Below, one piece after another: positions 17,797-26,325 of a stretch of DNA of 64,000 nt (position 1 is its first letter; each line of letters starts with the position of its first letter). The notes beneath the pieces were generated by a model. The model did no database searches and had not been told where the DNA came from. It worked only from the letters and a program-made list of their open reading frames with translations. Source of the DNA: Rhodocyclales bacterium (GTDB lineage: Bacteria; Pseudomonadota; Gammaproteobacteria; Burkholderiales; Rhodocyclaceae); the NCBI GenBank assembly GCA_016235165.1, contig JACRLX010000021.1, forward strand, positions 186,001-250,000. Direction: 5' to 3'. Made by a program: the position numbers and the translations under genes.

Positions 17797-17886
17797 CTTT
17801 GCTGCCGGTTGCTCAGGCAACGGCGCCACGTCGCCGTTGCAAAACATCAAGCATAGACCACACACCGCCAGATACGGCGAATCCGG

Positions 17887-18570
17887 TCAGGGTCTGCGGA
17901 ATTCCAGAAAATAATTCTCGCGCAAAAAATCGTGGCTGCGCAGCAGCATGAAACCCGCCGCTTCGATTTCGGCGATCACGGTTTCTCGCCCGGCGCGCAC
18001 GTGACCAAGAATCCACGGGCTCGATCGGCCTGGAATGCGTTCGTAATCGATCACCACCAGTCGGCCCCCGGATTTCAGGGCCGTGTGCAAGGAAGCCAGC
18101 ATGGCCTGGGGATACTCGACGTGATGGTAAGTATCGCTGGTAAACACCAGATCGATGCCACCGGCCGGCAGGTGGGCATCCCGTTCGCCGCCAAGCACGG
18201 TCCGCACCTGGGCAAGGCCTGCGCCACGGGAACGCGCCTCGATCCCGTTGATGAACTCGGGCGTCACATCCTGCGCAATCACCGTGCCGCCAGCGCCGAC
18301 TTTTCGAGCCAGCGGCAGGGAAAATGCTCCCGTCCCGGCACCGACATCTGCCACCACCATGCCGGGCCGAATGCCCAAGGCATCGACGATGCGCAGCCGC
18401 TGCACGAAAACCTCGCGCCCCTCGGTTTCGAAAGCGGCCTGCCAGCGCGCGTAATCGGCGCCCTGGTATGCCTGGTTGATGCCCGGCTTGACACTGACTT
18501 CCTGGGCCAGGGCCGCGGATGCGGCAAACCAGGTCAGCGCGAACAAGAAGCGGCGGAAATAGGCAGGCAT
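17887..18570 (-). CDS. SAM-dependent methyltransferase-like protein with signal peptide
   Basis: A 227-residue class I methyltransferase fold. Motif I is VVADVGAGTGAFSLPLAR, followed by the acidic strand VIAQDVTPEF; later motifs are GIDLVFTSDTYHHVEYP and LKSGGRLVVIDY. The N-terminus (MPAYFRRFLFALTWFAASAALAQ) looks like a cleavable signal peptide, which is odd for an enzyme needing cytoplasmic SAM. Similar exported methyltransferase-like proteins exist but their role is unclear. Repeat A (18282-18303) encodes the KVGAGGTV loop just after motif I. Confidence 0.75.
   Translation of the reverse strand: MPAYFRRFLFALTWFAASAALAQEVSVKPGINQAYQGADYARWQAAFETEGREVFVQRLRIVDALGIRPGMVVADVGAGTGAFSLPLARKVGAGGTVIAQDVTPEFINGIEARSRGAGLAQVRTVLGGERDAHLPAGGIDLVFTSDTYHHVEYPQAMLASLHTALKSGGRLVVIDYERIPGRSSPWILGHVRAGRETVIAEIEAAGFMLLRSHDFLRENYFLEFRRP
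18282..18303 (-). repeat. Repeat A copy 5 (inside methyltransferase-like gene)
   Basis: Complement of AAAGTCGGCGCTGGCG then GCACGG; encodes KVGAGGTV in frame. VGAGG is also a plausible native loop, so this copy could be partly convergent. Confidence 0.6.
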
Positions 18571-18602
18571 GGCGACGATTCTATTTCACGACCCCGCGAA
18601 GC

Positions 18603-18638
18603 AATAAGGCCAACCACCGCTAAGTGATTGGCCTTATT
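18603..18638. terminator. Bidirectional hairpin terminator between methyltransferase gene and tRNA-fMet
   Basis: Perfect 11-bp stem AATAAGGCCAA/TTGGCCTTATT with a 14-nt loop. A T-rich run (TTGTCTTTTTG) follows on the plus strand. On the minus strand it lies just beyond the 3' end of the initiator tRNA and can end that transcript. Confidence 0.6.
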
Positions 18639-18647
18639 GTCTTTTTG

Positions 18648-18725
<78 letters not shown>

Positions 18726-18786
18726 TCGGAGAAGCAGGATTATGCCGTGCATTGCGCAGTGCGTCAACGCAATTGGCCGATCCGGA

Positions 18787-18792
18787 TATAAT
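18787..18792 (+). promoter_or_regulatory. -10 box (TATAAT) upstream of the SAH riboswitch
   Basis: Perfect TATAAT in GGATATAATG. No good -35 is visible at 16-18 bp (TCAACG at 18764-18769 matches 3 of 6). Transcription would start at about 18799, right at the riboswitch 5' end. Confidence 0.55.
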
Positions 18793-18800
18793 GTCGGGCT

Positions 18801-18868
18801 TCCGAGGAGCGCTGCAAGGGTAGTTGCCATACCCCCCAGGCTCGGACATCTTCAAACCGCGCTCACCT
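18801..18868 (+). promoter_or_regulatory. SAH (S-adenosylhomocysteine) riboswitch
   Basis: Matches the known SAH riboswitch class found before ahcY in beta- and gammaproteobacteria. P1 pairs TCCGAG (18801-18806) with CTCGGA (18841-18846). A conserved GAGGAGCGCTGC segment holds the GAGCGC (18807-18812) that pairs with GCGCTC (18859-18864) to form the pseudoknot. It ends about 60 bases before the ahcY ATG. It is expected to raise ahcY expression when SAH accumulates. Confidence 0.9.
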
Positions 18869-18926
18869 AACCCGTACCGGGCAGGGTGAGTTCGCATCCC
18901 TCCCGGTCACAGTTCAAGGAGCCGCC

Positions 18927-20336
18927 ATGAACGCCGTGACTGAGCAAAAAGACTACGCCATCGCCGACCTCGGGCTTGCCGCCTGGGGCCGCAAGGAAAT
19001 CCGCATCGCCGAGACCGAGATGCCGGGCCTGATGGCGATCCGCGAGGAGTTCGCCAAGGGCCAGCCGCTCAAGGGCGCGCGCATCACCGGATCGCTGCAC
19101 ATGACGATCCAGACCGCGGTGCTGATCGAGACGCTGACCGCGCTGGGCGCCGAAGTGCGCTGGGCCTCGTGCAACATCTTCTCGACCCAGGACCATGCCG
19201 CCGCCGCCATCGCCGCCGACGGCATTGCCGTGTTCGCGATCAAGGGCGAGACCCTGGTCGACTACTGGGACTACACCCATCGCATCTTCGAGTGGCCCGA
19301 TAACGGCTACTCGAACATGATCCTCGACGACGGCGGCGACGCCACGCTGCTGCTGCACCTGGGCACGCGCGCCGAGAAGGATATCGCCGTCCTGTCAGCG
19401 CCGACTTCCGAGGAAGAGCGCATCCTGTTTGCCGCGATCAAGGCCAGGCTGGCGACCGATCCGGCCTGGTACTCGACCCGCCTGGCCCAGATCAAGGGTG
19501 TGACGGAAGAAACCACCACCGGTGTGCATCGCCTGTACCAGATGCACGAGCGCGGCGAGCTGAAGATTCCCGCGATCAACGTCAATGACTCGGTGACCAA
19601 GTCGAAGTTCGACAACCTCTACGGCTGCCGCGAATCCCTGGTCGATGGCGTCAAGCGCGCCACCGACGTCATGATCGCCGGCAAGATCGCCGTGATCGCC
19701 GGCTACGGCGACGTCGGCAAGGGCTCGGCGCAGGCCATGCGCGCGCTGTCGGCCCAAGTCTGGGTCACCGAGATCGACCCGATCTGCGCGTTGCAGGCGG
19801 CGATGGAAGGCTACCGCGTGGTGACCATGGAATATGCCGCCGACAAGGCCGACATCTTCGTCACCTGCACCGGCAATTACCACGTCATCACCCATGAGCA
19901 CATGGCGAAGATGAAGGACCAGGCCATCGTCTGCAACATCGGCCATTTCGACAACGAGATCGACGTCGCCTCGATCGAGAAGTACGAGTGGGAAGAGATC
20001 AAGCCGCAGGTCGATCACGTGATTTTCCCCGATGGAAAGCGCATCATCCTGCTGGCCAAGGGCCGCCTGGTGAACCTGGGCTGCGGCACGGGGCACCCGA
20101 GCTACGTGATGTCCTCGTCCTTCGCCAACCAGACCATCGCCCAGATCGAGCTGTACACCCGCAACGCCGATTACCCGGTCGGCGTGTACACGCTGCCCAA
20201 GCACCTCGACGAGAAGGTGGCGCGCCTGCAGCTGAAGAAGCTCAACGCGCAACTCTCCGAGCTGACCGACCAGCAGGCCGCCTATATCGGCGTACCCAAG
20301 GCCGGCCCGTACAAGAGCAACCAGTACCGTTACTGA
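18927..20336 (+). CDS. ahcY: Adenosylhomocysteinase (SAH hydrolase)
   Basis: A 469-residue NAD-dependent enzyme that splits SAH into adenosine and homocysteine. Hallmarks are [16 protein letters not shown], the catalytic [20 protein letters not shown] region (Lys and Asp), the NAD motif [11 protein letters not shown] and the C-terminal lysine/tyrosine in [16 protein letters not shown] lies 6 bases before the ATG. It is controlled by the riboswitch upstream and followed by metF, so the locus handles methyl-cycle recycling. Repeat A (19385-19407) encodes IAVLSAPTS in a surface segment where homologues vary. Confidence 0.97.
   Translation: MNAVTEQKDYAIADLGLAAWGRKEIRIAETEMPGLMAIREEFAKGQPLKGARITGSLHMTIQTAVLIETLTALGAEVRWASCNIFSTQDHAAAAIAADGIAVFAIKGETLVDYWDYTHRIFEWPDNGYSNMILDDGGDATLLLHLGTRAEKDIAVLSAPTSEEERILFAAIKARLATDPAWYSTRLAQIKGVTEETTTGVHRLYQMHERGELKIPAINVNDSVTKSKFDNLYGCRESLVDGVKRATDVMIAGKIAVIAGYGDVGKGSAQAMRALSAQVWVTEIDPICALQAAMEGYRVVTMEYAADKADIFVTCTGNYHVITHEHMAKMKDQAIVCNIGHFDNEIDVASIEKYEWEEIKPQVDHVIFPDGKRIILLAKGRLVNLGCGTGHPSYVMSSSFANQTIAQIELYTRNADYPVGVYTLPKHLDEKVARLQLKKLNAQLSELTDQQAAYIGVPKAGPYKSNQYRY
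19385..19407 (-). repeat. Repeat A copy 6 (inside ahcY)
   Basis: Plus strand CGCCGTCCTGTCAGCGCC then GACTT. Encodes AVLSAPT at about residues 154-160. Confidence 0.6.
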
Positions 20337-20346
20337 GCGAGGCACC

Positions 20347-20364
20347 GGGCCGGCGCGCCGGCCC
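20347..20364. repeat. 18-bp GC palindrome after ahcY
   Basis: GGGCCGGCGCGCCGGCCC is self-complementary over all 18 bases and lies 10 bases after the ahcY stop. There is no T-run, so it may be a processing or attenuation hairpin rather than an intrinsic terminator. Confidence 0.6.
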
Positions 20365-20384
20365 GCCCCGCGCCGAGGAAACCG

Positions 20385-20477
20385 ATGCGCCTGTTCGCCG
20401 TCTGGCTGATCAATGCCGTGGCCCTGCTTGCCCTGCCCTGGCTGCTCTCCAAACTGCTGCTGAGCCCCAAGCCCTGA
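20385..20477 (+). pseudogene. Truncated remnant of a phage-holin-IV/YvlD-like small membrane protein
   Basis: A 30-codon frame between ahcY and metF, encoding MRLFAVWLINAVALLALPWL and ten further residues. In many betaproteobacteria a full-length holin-IV-like membrane protein with a similar N-terminus (MRLxxxWLINAxALxxxPYL) sits at this position; that comparison is from memory. Here only the first helix remains before a stop. GAGGAAACCG upstream would serve as a ribosome site, so it may still be translated as a one-helix peptide. Confidence 0.45.
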
Positions 20478-20491
20478 TTCCTGGAACGCAA

Positions 20492-21331
20492 ATGAGTCTT
20501 GAACTGTCGATCGAGTTCTTTCCCCCGCACACCGAGGAGGGCGTGGAAAAGCTGCGCGCCGTGCGCCAGCGGCTGGCGGTGCTGAAGCCGGAGTTCTTTT
20601 CCGTCACCTACGGCGCCGGCGGCTCGACGCGCGAACGCACCCTGGCGGTGGTGAAGGAAATCGCCGCCGAAGGCTTCAACGCCGCACCGCATCTTTCCTG
20701 TATTGGCTCGACGCGCGCCGGCATACGCGAACTGCTGGCCGAATTCGGCGCCAGCGGCATCCGCCGCATCGTCGCCCTGCGCGGCGACCTGCCCTCCGGC
20801 ATGGTCGATGCCGGCGAATTCCGCTATGCCAATGAACTGGTGGCATTCATCCGTGCCGAGACTGGCGACCGCTTCCGCATCGAAGTCGCCGCCTATCCGG
20901 AATGGCACCCGCAGGCGAAAAGTCCGTGCGATGACTTGTTGAACTTCAAGCGCAAGGTCGATGCCGGCGCCAGTTCCGCCATCACCCAATACTTCTACAA
21001 CGCCGACGCCTACGAGCATTTCGTCGCCGAGGCGCGCACGCTGGGCGTGAGCATCCCGATCATCCCCGGCATCATGCCGATTGCCAGCTTTTCCAAGCTG
21101 GCGCGCTTTTCCGATGCCTGTGGCGCGGAGATTCCGCGCTGGATGCGGCGCAAGTTCGAGAGCTTCGGCGACGACGCCGATTCGATCCGCGCCTTCGGCC
21201 TCGATGTGGTCACCGAACTGTGCCAGGGCCTGATTGCGCGTGGCGCACCCGGCCTGCATTTTTATTCCATGAACCAGTCGGGGCTGACGCTGGAGCTTTG
21301 CCGCCGCCTGGGCCTGCCGCCGACCGGCTGA
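20492..21331 (+). CDS. metF: 5,10-methylenetetrahydrofolate reductase
   Basis: A 279-residue FAD-dependent TIM-barrel enzyme that makes 5-methyl-THF for methionine synthesis. Hallmarks are LSIEFFPPHTEEG with the catalytic Glu, FFSVTYGAGGSTRERTL, APHLSCIGSTR, IVALRGDLPSG and ITQYFYNADAYEHFV. The ATG at 20492 directly precedes the conserved SLELSIEFFPP start. It lies downstream of ahcY in the SAM/methionine cycle locus. Its stop codon is inside a long perfect inverted repeat. Confidence 0.95.
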   Translation: MSLELSIEFFPPHTEEGVEKLRAVRQRLAVLKPEFFSVTYGAGGSTRERTLAVVKEIAAEGFNAAPHLSCIGSTRAGIRELLAEFGASGIRRIVALRGDLPSGMVDAGEFRYANELVAFIRAETGDRFRIEVAAYPEWHPQAKSPCDDLLNFKRKVDAGASSAITQYFYNADAYEHFVAEARTLGVSIPIIPGIMPIASFSKLARFSDACGAEIPRWMRRKFESFGDDADSIRAFGLDVVTELCQGLIARGAPGLHFYSMNQSGLTLELCRRLGLPPTG

Positions 21332-21376
21332 TTTTCATGATGCGGGAAACATCACCCCGCATCATGAAAATCAGCC
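21326..21376 (+). terminator. Strong hairpin terminator with perfect 21-bp stem, overlapping the metF stop
   Basis: Left arm 21326-21346 and right arm 21356-21376 are exactly complementary over 21 bp, with a 9-nt loop (AAACATCAC), and are followed by CTTTTCGG. The left arm includes the last metF codon and its stop. The stem is AT-rich enough (GATTTTCATGATG) to look unusual in this genome. Confidence 0.7.
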
Positions 21377-21480
21377 CTTTTCGGACACCCGCCCCCCTTC
21401 CCGCTGCGCGGCCCACGGCTGGCTTTGCACAGCCAGCCGGCTGCGGCGGCGCGACGCATGCGTCGCGAATTCCCGCCTCG

Positions 21481-21556
21481 CCCCCTTGCGGGGGGTTCCT
21501 GAATGGCTCGCTGCGCTCGATATCGGCAGCGTCCCACCCTGTCCTTTCACGCTAAG
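21481..21556 (+). repeat. Repeat B copy 2 (about 76 bp)
   Basis: CCCCCTTGCGGGGGG hairpin, then GGCTCGCTGCGCTCGATATC and TTTCACGCTAAG, closely matching 1993-2069. It covers the stop codon of the minus-strand hybrid kinase gene. The preceding gap 21377-21480 is GC-rich with short palindromes (GCGACGCATGCGTCGC) and no gene. Confidence 0.75.
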
Positions 21557-23459
21557 ACGAACTCGACAGCAAGGTGCGCAGGGCCGCGCGCAGGCGTCCC
21601 GGCGGCAACGGCTGCTTGAGCAGCGGGAACCCGGCGGCGCGCGCCGCCGCCTGGGTTTCCTCGCTGGTATCGGCGCTGACCAGCAGCACGCCCATGGCCG
21701 GATAAACACGTTGCAGTTTGCGCACCAAGTCGATGCCGGACTCGCGCCCCGGCAATCCAAGATTGCAGATCGCTATGTCCGGCCTCATGCCGCCTTCGCA
21801 ACAGCGCCATGCTTCCTCGCCGTCGGCCGCCAGCATCACCTTGGCACCCCAGCCGCCGATCGCCGTCTCCATGCCTGCCCGAACCATGGGATCGGCGTCG
21901 ATCACCAGTACCGAGCCATCGATGCGCGCCAATTCCTCGGCCGATTCGGCGGGCAAGGCCGAGGGCTGCTCAATGGCGGGAACCGCCGCGGCGGGCAGCA
22001 ATATCCAGAATACCGAACCGCGCCCAGGCCGCGAACGGACGCCGATCGGCGCAGCCAGAAGCCCGGCCAGCCGGCGACAAATCGCCAGGCCAAGGCCAAG
22101 GCCCTTGGCACGGTCGCGCTCCGGATTTTCCAGCTGGGCGTATTCCTCGAAGATCTCGTCGCGCGCATGCTCGGGAATGCCATTGCCGGTATCCCATACC
22201 TCAACCAGCCACTGGTCGCCACGACGGCGGCAGCTCATCAGCACGCCGCCACTGCGCGTGTAACGAATGGCATTGCCGACCAGATTGAGCAGGATGCGCT
22301 GGAGCATTTCCCTGTCGCAACTTACCCAGGCCTCGCTCGGGCGGGCCCTCAGGCTCAGGCCCTTGTTCTCGGCGATCAGCGACAAGGCCTGCCGCGTATG
22401 CGCGAACAGGGGCCCGATGGCAATCGGCGCGATGCGCGGCACGACCTTGCCGCTGTCGAGCCGCGATACATCGAGAATGGCGTCAAGCAGATTCTGCAGG
22501 GTATCGGTCGCCGATCGGATGTTGCCCACCAGGGCCGGTTCGCGGCGCGCGGCATCCGACTGCGCCAGAGCCGCCACGAACAGGCCCAGCGCATGCAGCG
22601 GCTGGCGCAGGTCGTGGCTGGCAGCGGCAAGAAAATGCGACTTCGCCAGGGTGGCGCGCTCGGCGGCATCCTTTTCGTGTTGCAGCCCGGAGGTTGCCTG
22701 TGCCACGCGCGTAAGCAAATCCTCCTGGGTAAGTCCGATCCGCGCCGCCATGCTGTTGATGCCGATCGCCAGGGACTGCAATGGACCGGCCGTGTCGGCC
22801 GACATCCTGGCATCGAGATCGCCGCCGCCGATACGGGCAACGACTTCATTGGCGGCCAGCAGCGGCAGGGTAACCGAGCGCGCAATGCGCCAGGCCAGCC
22901 ACCCGCCCAGCGCGACGCCGAGTCCCGCGACGGCCAAGGCGATCCATGCCAGACGCGTAATGCGCCCCGCGATCTCGCGCGAGGACAGTTCGATCACCAC
23001 ATAGCCAAGCAATCTGGCCTTCTCCGGCGGCGTCTCGACGCCGCCATAGATGTCGTCCACCGGCACGCTGAGTTGCCGCACCGGCTCGACAAACAGGAGC
23101 ACGTCGACGCCGAGGCGACGTCCCTCGATCTGGCCCAGATCGGGCCACCGTGCCGGACTCAGATCGCCACCCCGCGCGAGAATCTCTCCCCCCGGTTCAA
23201 CAATTGCCGCGCCGCGGACTTCCGGATCGATGCGGATCGCCGATTCGGCCAGGCCACTCAGCGCCATGCGCTGGCCGGAAAAGATGCCGAACTCGGCGAG
23301 ACCGGCAACCTGGCGCGCGATCGCCTTGCCGCGCGTGCGCAAACCCTGGTCGATGCTGTCGATCGAATGCACCAGGAATATCGCCGTCAGCAGGACGGCG
23401 ACCAGGGTCCCCGGCAGCAATGCCAGCCACAGGATGCGGGTCCGCAGGTTGCTGTTCAC
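21552..23459 (-). CDS. Hybrid sensor histidine kinase with Asn at the receiver phosphoacceptor site
   Basis: A 635-residue membrane kinase: an N-terminal helix (residues 9-29), a periplasmic region to about 160, a second helix near 170-190, HAMP, then HisKA (AAASHDLRQPLHALG), ATPase boxes NLVGNAIRYT, DTGNGIP and KGLGLGLAICRRLAG, and a C-terminal receiver. In the receiver the usual phosphoacceptor Asp is Asn566 (IAICNLGLPG), while the acidic pair and Lys (LKQP) remain. The receiver is therefore probably not phosphorylated. GTG start overlaps the stop of the binding-protein gene, so the two are coupled. Confidence 0.85.
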   Translation of the reverse strand: MNSNLRTRILWLALLPGTLVAVLLTAIFLVHSIDSIDQGLRTRGKAIARQVAGLAEFGIFSGQRMALSGLAESAIRIDPEVRGAAIVEPGGEILARGGDLSPARWPDLGQIEGRRLGVDVLLFVEPVRQLSVPVDDIYGGVETPPEKARLLGYVVIELSSREIAGRITRLAWIALAVAGLGVALGGWLAWRIARSVTLPLLAANEVVARIGGGDLDARMSADTAGPLQSLAIGINSMAARIGLTQEDLLTRVAQATSGLQHEKDAAERATLAKSHFLAAASHDLRQPLHALGLFVAALAQSDAARREPALVGNIRSATDTLQNLLDAILDVSRLDSGKVVPRIAPIAIGPLFAHTRQALSLIAENKGLSLRARPSEAWVSCDREMLQRILLNLVGNAIRYTRSGGVLMSCRRRGDQWLVEVWDTGNGIPEHARDEIFEEYAQLENPERDRAKGLGLGLAICRRLAGLLAAPIGVRSRPGRGSVFWILLPAAAVPAIEQPSALPAESAEELARIDGSVLVIDADPMVRAGMETAIGGWGAKVMLAADGEEAWRCCEGGMRPDIAICNLGLPGRESGIDLVRKLQRVYPAMGVLLVSADTSEETQAAARAAGFPLLKQPLPPGRLRAALRTLLSSSS

Positions 23460-24388
23460 GGACGCTCCTTCTGTCGCAGCTGCTGCGCCAACTGCGCCTC
23501 GACCAGGTTCAGCTCAAGCGAGCGGGAAACGTCCTGATTGACACCGACGACGAATTCGCGCGGCCACTGCGGTGGTGGCAGCGCGAGGCCCGGAAGGGCC
23601 TGACGCAGCATTTCGCCGGCACGCGTGCCCACTTGGGTTGGGGTCGAATACAGTGACAGCAGCGCTCCGGCCCGCGTGTAAGCCGGCGAGAAACCAATCA
23701 TCGGAATCCGCCGACGGTAGGCGGCCGCCAGGATATTGGCTACGGTCTGACTGTTGAACACGGCGGGATCGGGCGTCGCAAGCAGCACATCCACCTCCGG
23801 CAACAGGCTTTGCAGCGCGCCGAACAAACCGTCGCCCGCGACGACCTGAATGTTCAGCCGGATGCCTTGCTCACGTGCCGCCTTCTCGAAGGAGGCGGCC
23901 TGCCCTCGTGATTCGGCGCCAAGGAGAATTCCGAGACTGCGCAGCCCTGGAAACGCCAGCTGCGCCAGCATCAGCTGGCGTGCCGGCGGCTGGTCGAGGT
24001 ACACGGCCGACACTTGGCCGGCACGTACCCGCCCGGGATCGGCAAGCCGCTCGAAGGCCAGGCGCGGTACCAGCATGACGAGCAAGGGTGGCGGCGTCGG
24101 ATCCTCGGCGAAATGCTCCTGCATCGCGCGCTGGGCGGAACCGCCGACTGCCACTACCCATTGCGGCTCCGACCGGGTCTGGCGCAACTGGGCAGCGCTC
24201 GCAATGCGCCACTCGATGCGGCCGGGATAGACGCGCTCGACCTCGGTGCGCAGCGCCTCGGCCGCCTCGGCATAAACGCCGCCCATATCCGACAGCGCGA
24301 TCCAGACCGATACCGGCGCCGCCCTTGACCCATATGTCATTATACATAGGAAAGCGGCGATCAGCAGCCTGCGCAGGCGAGGACTCAT
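23456..24388 (-). CDS. Periplasmic ABC-type substrate-binding protein (COG2984 type)
   Basis: A 310-residue protein with a signal peptide (RRLLIAAFLCIMTYGSRA) and a two-lobed binding fold of the ABC_sub_bind family; visible segments are GILLGAESRGQAASFEKAAR and IPMIGFSPAYTRAGALLSLY. No ABC permease is adjacent. Instead it is encoded between a TonB receptor and a hybrid kinase, with 3-base and overlapping spacing, so it more likely serves as a periplasmic sensor subunit for the kinase. That role is inferred from gene order. Confidence 0.8.
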   Translation of the reverse strand: MSPRLRRLLIAAFLCIMTYGSRAAPVSVWIALSDMGGVYAEAAEALRTEVERVYPGRIEWRIASAAQLRQTRSEPQWVVAVGGSAQRAMQEHFAEDPTPPPLLVMLVPRLAFERLADPGRVRAGQVSAVYLDQPPARQLMLAQLAFPGLRSLGILLGAESRGQAASFEKAAREQGIRLNIQVVAGDGLFGALQSLLPEVDVLLATPDPAVFNSQTVANILAAAYRRRIPMIGFSPAYTRAGALLSLYSTPTQVGTRAGEMLRQALPGLALPPPQWPREFVVGVNQDVSRSLELNLVEAQLAQQLRQKERP

Positions 24389-24391
24389 GGA

Positions 24392-26323
24392 TCAGAAATC
24401 CAGCCGAAGCGTGGCGAAAGCGCGGCGCTCGAAACGGTTGGCGCGCACGTACTCCTGGTGGCCACCGTTGACTGCCTGGACGGTGACCGAGGCCTCGCCC
24501 CGAGTCGCCCCCACGGCGAACGCCCAGGCCAGGCGCGCATCGAGCTGGCGCGGCGTGTCGAGGACGTTGTTGGTTCCCGACCAGGAGAAGGGTGTCGTGG
24601 AGTGGCTGATCAGGCTGAGATCGACACCGCGCATCAGTTGCTGGATGAAGCTGAGCGTGGTGCTGCGATGGGGAACTTCGATGATCTCGTCGGCGCGTCC
24701 GCTGGCGGCCCGCAGGTGGGCCTCCGCCAGCAGGATCCGGGTCGTGGTCGTTGGCTGCCAGTCGAACTGGTACTCGAAACCGTGAATATGCGGTCCTGGC
24801 GCGTTCACCGCGTCGTTGGGCACCCCGACGCCGGTACGCCCGGAGAAGCGGATGCGGTCGTTCATGCGCTCGACGAAGGCGCGGCCGTCGACCGTCAGCC
24901 CCAGCGAGCGAAAACGACCGAGATAGCCGACTTCCTGGCTGAGCACGCGTTCCGCCTTGACTTTACCGCTGGAACGGAAGGTCCAGTCGGCCAGCACGCC
25001 ACCACTGAAGAAGCGCGTGTCGCCCCGCAGTTCGTAGAGCCCGGGCGCGCGCGAGGCCGAGGTCATCCCGGCGCGCAAGGTATGGTCGGCCGCGACGTGC
25101 AGGTTCGCCGTCAGGCGCGGCGCAAAACTGTCGCCTATGATGTTGTGGTTTTCGTAGAGCCCGCCGGCATTGACCACCACTTGCGGATGGGGGCGCCACT
25201 CGTAGTTGAGGAAACCACGAAACCGGTTCACCGAGAAGGTCGCATTGCTGAAGAAGAAGGACTGCGATTGCGCCGTTTCGCGGCGCCATTCAATGCCCCA
25301 CACCAGTCTGTCGCGCACCGCCAGCCCGAGCGTATGCTGGAAGCCGATTTCCATGCGGTCGCCGATGCCGCCGTTGTCGATGGCGATGGTGGGAATCGTT
25401 GCATAGGGAAAGCGATCCGCATAGCCATCGCGCTCGTAGCTGGCATGCAGCGCAAGCCCCCCGCCATCGCCCAGGTCCCTGCGCCAGGAGGCGTTCACAT
25501 ACACGTCCTCCCATTCGATCATGCGTTCGATGTTTCCCGGGTTGGTCGCCGCCGGGCGCGCGCCTTCGCCGAAGCGCCCGCGCATCGAACCCGCGTTGAG
25601 CCGGACTTCGTCGCTGGGTCGGGGATTCCAGTCGGCGCGCAGATGTGCCTGCGCCAGCAGGCTGTCGTCATGCACCCGATCGAGGCCGCGGTCGCGGCGA
25701 TGCGATGCCGTCAGGCGCAGGTTCACGTCGCCCGCCGCCCAGCCGACGCGGGCGACGCCATCGTCTATCCCCTTGTCGCCACGCGTCAGGGAAACCATGC
25801 CGCCGTGGCTATCGGCGGCATGGCGGGTGATGATGTTCACCACGCCGAGGAAGGCGTTGGCGCCATACGAGGCGGAGTTGGACCCGCGCAGGACTTCGAT
25901 GCGCTCGATGTCCTCGAGCACGACACCTTGCAGGCCGCGATGGGTATCGCCCAGGTAAAAGCTCGAATACACCGAGCGGCCATCGACATAGACCTGCATG
26001 CGCGCGCCGTAGATGTCCAGAGCACCATGGTAGGTCGCCACGGGATTGGCACCGTTGCGCCGGGTAAACAGAAAGCCGGGCACCAGCCTCAGCACCTCGG
26101 CAACTTCGCGCGCGCCGGAGCGGCGGATCAGGTCGCGATCGATAACGGTAACCGCCCCCGGAACCTCGTTGAGCGGCTGCGCCAGGCGGCTGACCGAAAG
26201 CACCACCGGCAGGTCTTCGAAATAGCCATGCTCCGAGGCCTCTGCCACGGGGGCCTGCTGCGCCAGCGCGCCGCCTGCTGCCCAGGCGGCCGAAAGCGCG
26301 AGCAATCCGGCGAAACGTGCCAT
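24392..26323 (-). CDS. TonB-dependent outer-membrane receptor
   Basis: A 643-residue receptor with signal peptide. A TonB-box-like LPVVLSVSR near residue 39 precedes a plug domain (VPGAVTVIDRDLIRRSGARE, VYVDGRSVYSSFYLGD and LRGSNSASYGANAFLGVVNI). The rest is a beta-barrel ending in ATLRLDF with a terminal Phe. Ligand is unknown; similarity in style is to vitamin B12/colicin-type receptors. It is first of three genes with the binding protein and hybrid kinase, suggesting uptake coupled to sensing. It starts two bases after the HerA-like gene. Confidence 0.88.
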   Translation of the reverse strand: MARFAGLLALSAAWAAGGALAQQAPVAEASEHGYFEDLPVVLSVSRLAQPLNEVPGAVTVIDRDLIRRSGAREVAEVLRLVPGFLFTRRNGANPVATYHGALDIYGARMQVYVDGRSVYSSFYLGDTHRGLQGVVLEDIERIEVLRGSNSASYGANAFLGVVNIITRHAADSHGGMVSLTRGDKGIDDGVARVGWAAGDVNLRLTASHRRDRGLDRVHDDSLLAQAHLRADWNPRPSDEVRLNAGSMRGRFGEGARPAATNPGNIERMIEWEDVYVNASWRRDLGDGGGLALHASYERDGYADRFPYATIPTIAIDNGGIGDRMEIGFQHTLGLAVRDRLVWGIEWRRETAQSQSFFFSNATFSVNRFRGFLNYEWRPHPQVVVNAGGLYENHNIIGDSFAPRLTANLHVAADHTLRAGMTSASRAPGLYELRGDTRFFSGGVLADWTFRSSGKVKAERVLSQEVGYLGRFRSLGLTVDGRAFVERMNDRIRFSGRTGVGVPNDAVNAPGPHIHGFEYQFDWQPTTTTRILLAEAHLRAASGRADEIIEVPHRSTTLSFIQQLMRGVDLSLISHSTTPFSWSGTNNVLDTPRQLDARLAWAFAVGATRGEASVTVQAVNGGHQEYVRANRFERRAFATLRLDF

Positions 26324-26325
26324 GT

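Noticed and set aside
20605-20628. GGCGCCGGCGGCTCG in metF as another repeat A
   Set aside because: YGAGGST is a conserved MetF motif and the AAAGTC arm is absent.
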